The position numbers and the translations under genes are program-made. The notes under the pieces were generated by a model. The model was not told the DNA's origin. It saw nothing but the letters and a program-made list of their open reading frames with translations, and ran no database searches. Positions 6,104 through 7,124 of a stretch of 7,124 bases of DNA are shown piece by piece. How positions within the stretch are numbered: the stretch's first letter is position 1; each line of letters starts with the position of its first letter. The stretch lies in contig CAZUZO010000152.1 of the NCBI GenBank assembly GCA_964624765.1, positions 1 through 7,124 of the forward strand, in the 5' to 3' direction. This DNA is from JAGTVB01 sp964624765. GTDB taxonomy: Bacteria > Pseudomonadota > Gammaproteobacteria > HK1.

Positions 6104-7063
6104 ATGAGCGCACAAAACACCGTTTGCGTCTACATCGGGGAGGACCTCAAGCGTTATGGGTTTGGAGCAGGTCACCCGTTCGGTCCGGATCGCATGGACG
6201 CCTTCTGGACTCATGCACTGAAGGAGGGACTTGAAAAAGCCGTCTGTGTGCTGGAGCCGCAGCAAGCCACCCTTGACGATATTCAGCGCTTCCATACTCG
6301 AAGTTATGTGGAGCGCGTGATCGCCCAGTCCAAGACGGGCGCCGGGCTGCTCGACTACGGCGATACGCCCGCCTTTCCCGGCATTTTTGAAGCCGCCTCC
6401 TTCGTCGTCGGCACCACCCTCGATGCCTGCGAGCGACTGATGCGAGGCTCCTGCCGAAGGGCATTCACGCCGATCGGGGGTCTGCATCACGCACGCCGCG
6501 ACTCAGCTGGAGGATTTTGCGTGTTCAATGATCCCGGAGTCGCCGTGGAAACACTCCGGGCGCGTTTCGGACTGCGCCGTTTGGCTTATGTGGACATCGA
6601 CGCCCACCACGGTGACGGGATGTATTACGCGTTTGCAGCGGATCCTGAGGTGTTCATTGCCGACATTCACGAAGATGGGCGATTTCTTTATCCGGGCACA
6701 GGCCATGCGAACGAAACCGGTATTGGTGCTGCGAGTGGCACGAAGCTCAATCTTCCCCTGCCTCCTGAGGCCGATGATTCGTCTTTCCTGGAAGCTTGGG
6801 CGAAGGTCGAAGACTTCATCGATGGCGCACAACCGGAATTTATCTTCTTGCAGTGTGGCGCAGATGGTCTCGCGGGTGACCCAATAACCCACCTACGTTA
6901 TACGTCTGCCGCTCACGCCCATGCTGCCCGAAGACTGTGCGCGCTAGCCGACCAGCACTGTCAGGGTCGGCTGCTAGCAATGGGTGGAGGAGGCTATAAT
7001 CGACAAAACCTTGCCGTCGCTTGGACTGCCGTAGTACGGAGTCTAGTGGCCAGTAGCAGGTGA
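6104..7063 (+). CDS. Histone deacetylase superfamily protein, AcuC-like
   Basis: This 319-residue cytoplasmic zinc amidohydrolase of the arginase/deacetylase fold should remove acyl groups from lysine or a related amine. The substrate cannot be read from the sequence. AcuC in Bacillus acts on acetyl-CoA synthetase, and other relatives act on acetylpolyamines. All expected catalytic residues align with class I HDACs. The pair H128-H129 lies in GGLHHA, followed by GGFCVFND. Zinc ligands D166 and H168 lie in DIDAHHGDG, and the third, D254, in CGADGLAGDP. Relay residues D164 and D171 are present, as is transition-state Y298 in GGGGYN. YPGTG (197-201) is also conserved. The N-terminal GHPFGPDR (23-30) is typical of the AcuC group. 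It is shorter than Bacillus AcuC because it ends soon after the catalytic Tyr region. No signal peptide or membrane segment is visible. It is transcribed away from bcp, and no acetyl-CoA synthetase or acetoin gene is in view. Confidence 0.93.
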   Translation: MSAQNTVCVYIGEDLKRYGFGAGHPFGPDRMDAFWTHALKEGLEKAVCVLEPQQATLDDIQRFHTRSYVERVIAQSKTGAGLLDYGDTPAFPGIFEAASFVVGTTLDACERLMRGSCRRAFTPIGGLHHARRDSAGGFCVFNDPGVAVETLRARFGLRRLAYVDIDAHHGDGMYYAFAADPEVFIADIHEDGRFLYPGTGHANETGIGAASGTKLNLPLPPEADDSSFLEAWAKVEDFIDGAQPEFIFLQCGADGLAGDPITHLRYTSAAHAHAARRLCALADQHCQGRLLAMGGGGYNRQNLAVAWTAVVRSLVASSR

Positions 7064-7084
7064 GTTCACCTGAGAAGCTGTTTT
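7057..7084 (+). terminator. Hairpin across the deacetylase stop codon, weak terminator candidate
   Basis: CAGGTG-AGTT-CACCTG (7057-7072) is a perfect 16-base palindrome containing the TGA stop codon (7061-7063). A TTTT run begins at 7081, 8 bases after the stem, followed by AAAAA. The distance to the T-run is long for an intrinsic terminator, so it may instead be a 3'-end structure. Confidence 0.3.
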
Positions 7085-7124
7085 AAAAATGTCACGAGCG
7101 CCGGCGGAGCAAGGCGCACGGTGG
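7064..7124. other. Right edge, non-coding
   Basis: After the deacetylase stop there is the TTTTAAAAA stretch and a small stem, GCGCC (7098-7102) with GGCGC (7113-7117). No gene start is recognisable before the window ends. Confidence 0.4.

Overview
The window looks like a piece of a draft gammaproteobacterial chromosome. The evidence is moderate: hand-counted lines range from about 39 to 63% G+C, and the large c-di-GMP-type protein carries a DUF1631 region, a family I know mainly from gammaproteobacteria. I cannot name a genus. A run of 100 N (1967-2066) marks a scaffold gap inside one gene. No phage, plasmid, CRISPR, insertion-sequence or RNA gene was recognised.

Layout. Three genes lie on the minus strand, read from right to left. 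The first is a thiol peroxiredoxin of the Bcp/PrxQ family (5208-5672). After a 155-base spacer comes a very large signalling protein (1487-5052, broken by the gap) with the domain order PilZ, DUF1631, degenerate GGDEF, degenerate EAL. After 39 bases comes a soluble Ser/Thr protein kinase with a C-terminal cyclic-nucleotide-binding domain (155-1447). On the plus strand, diverging from bcp across a 431-base non-coding region rich in inverted repeats, is an AcuC-like member of the histone deacetylase superfamily (6104-7063). The edges (1-154 and 7064-7124) hold no recognisable gene, only small hairpins.

How the genes may work together. The close spacing of the PilZ/EAL protein and the kinase suggests co-transcription. 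The PilZ motif is nearly intact, but the GGDEF motif is destroyed and the readable EAL half has Lys in place of the Glu that aligns with the catalytic base. The protein is therefore better read as a c-di-GMP receptor or scaffold than as an enzyme. The kinase has a full catalytic set and a cNMP pocket with its key Glu and Arg. The pair could link c-di-GMP, a cyclic mononucleotide and protein phosphorylation, which is the most interesting inference here. The peroxiredoxin and the deacetylase have no evident functional tie to that pair.
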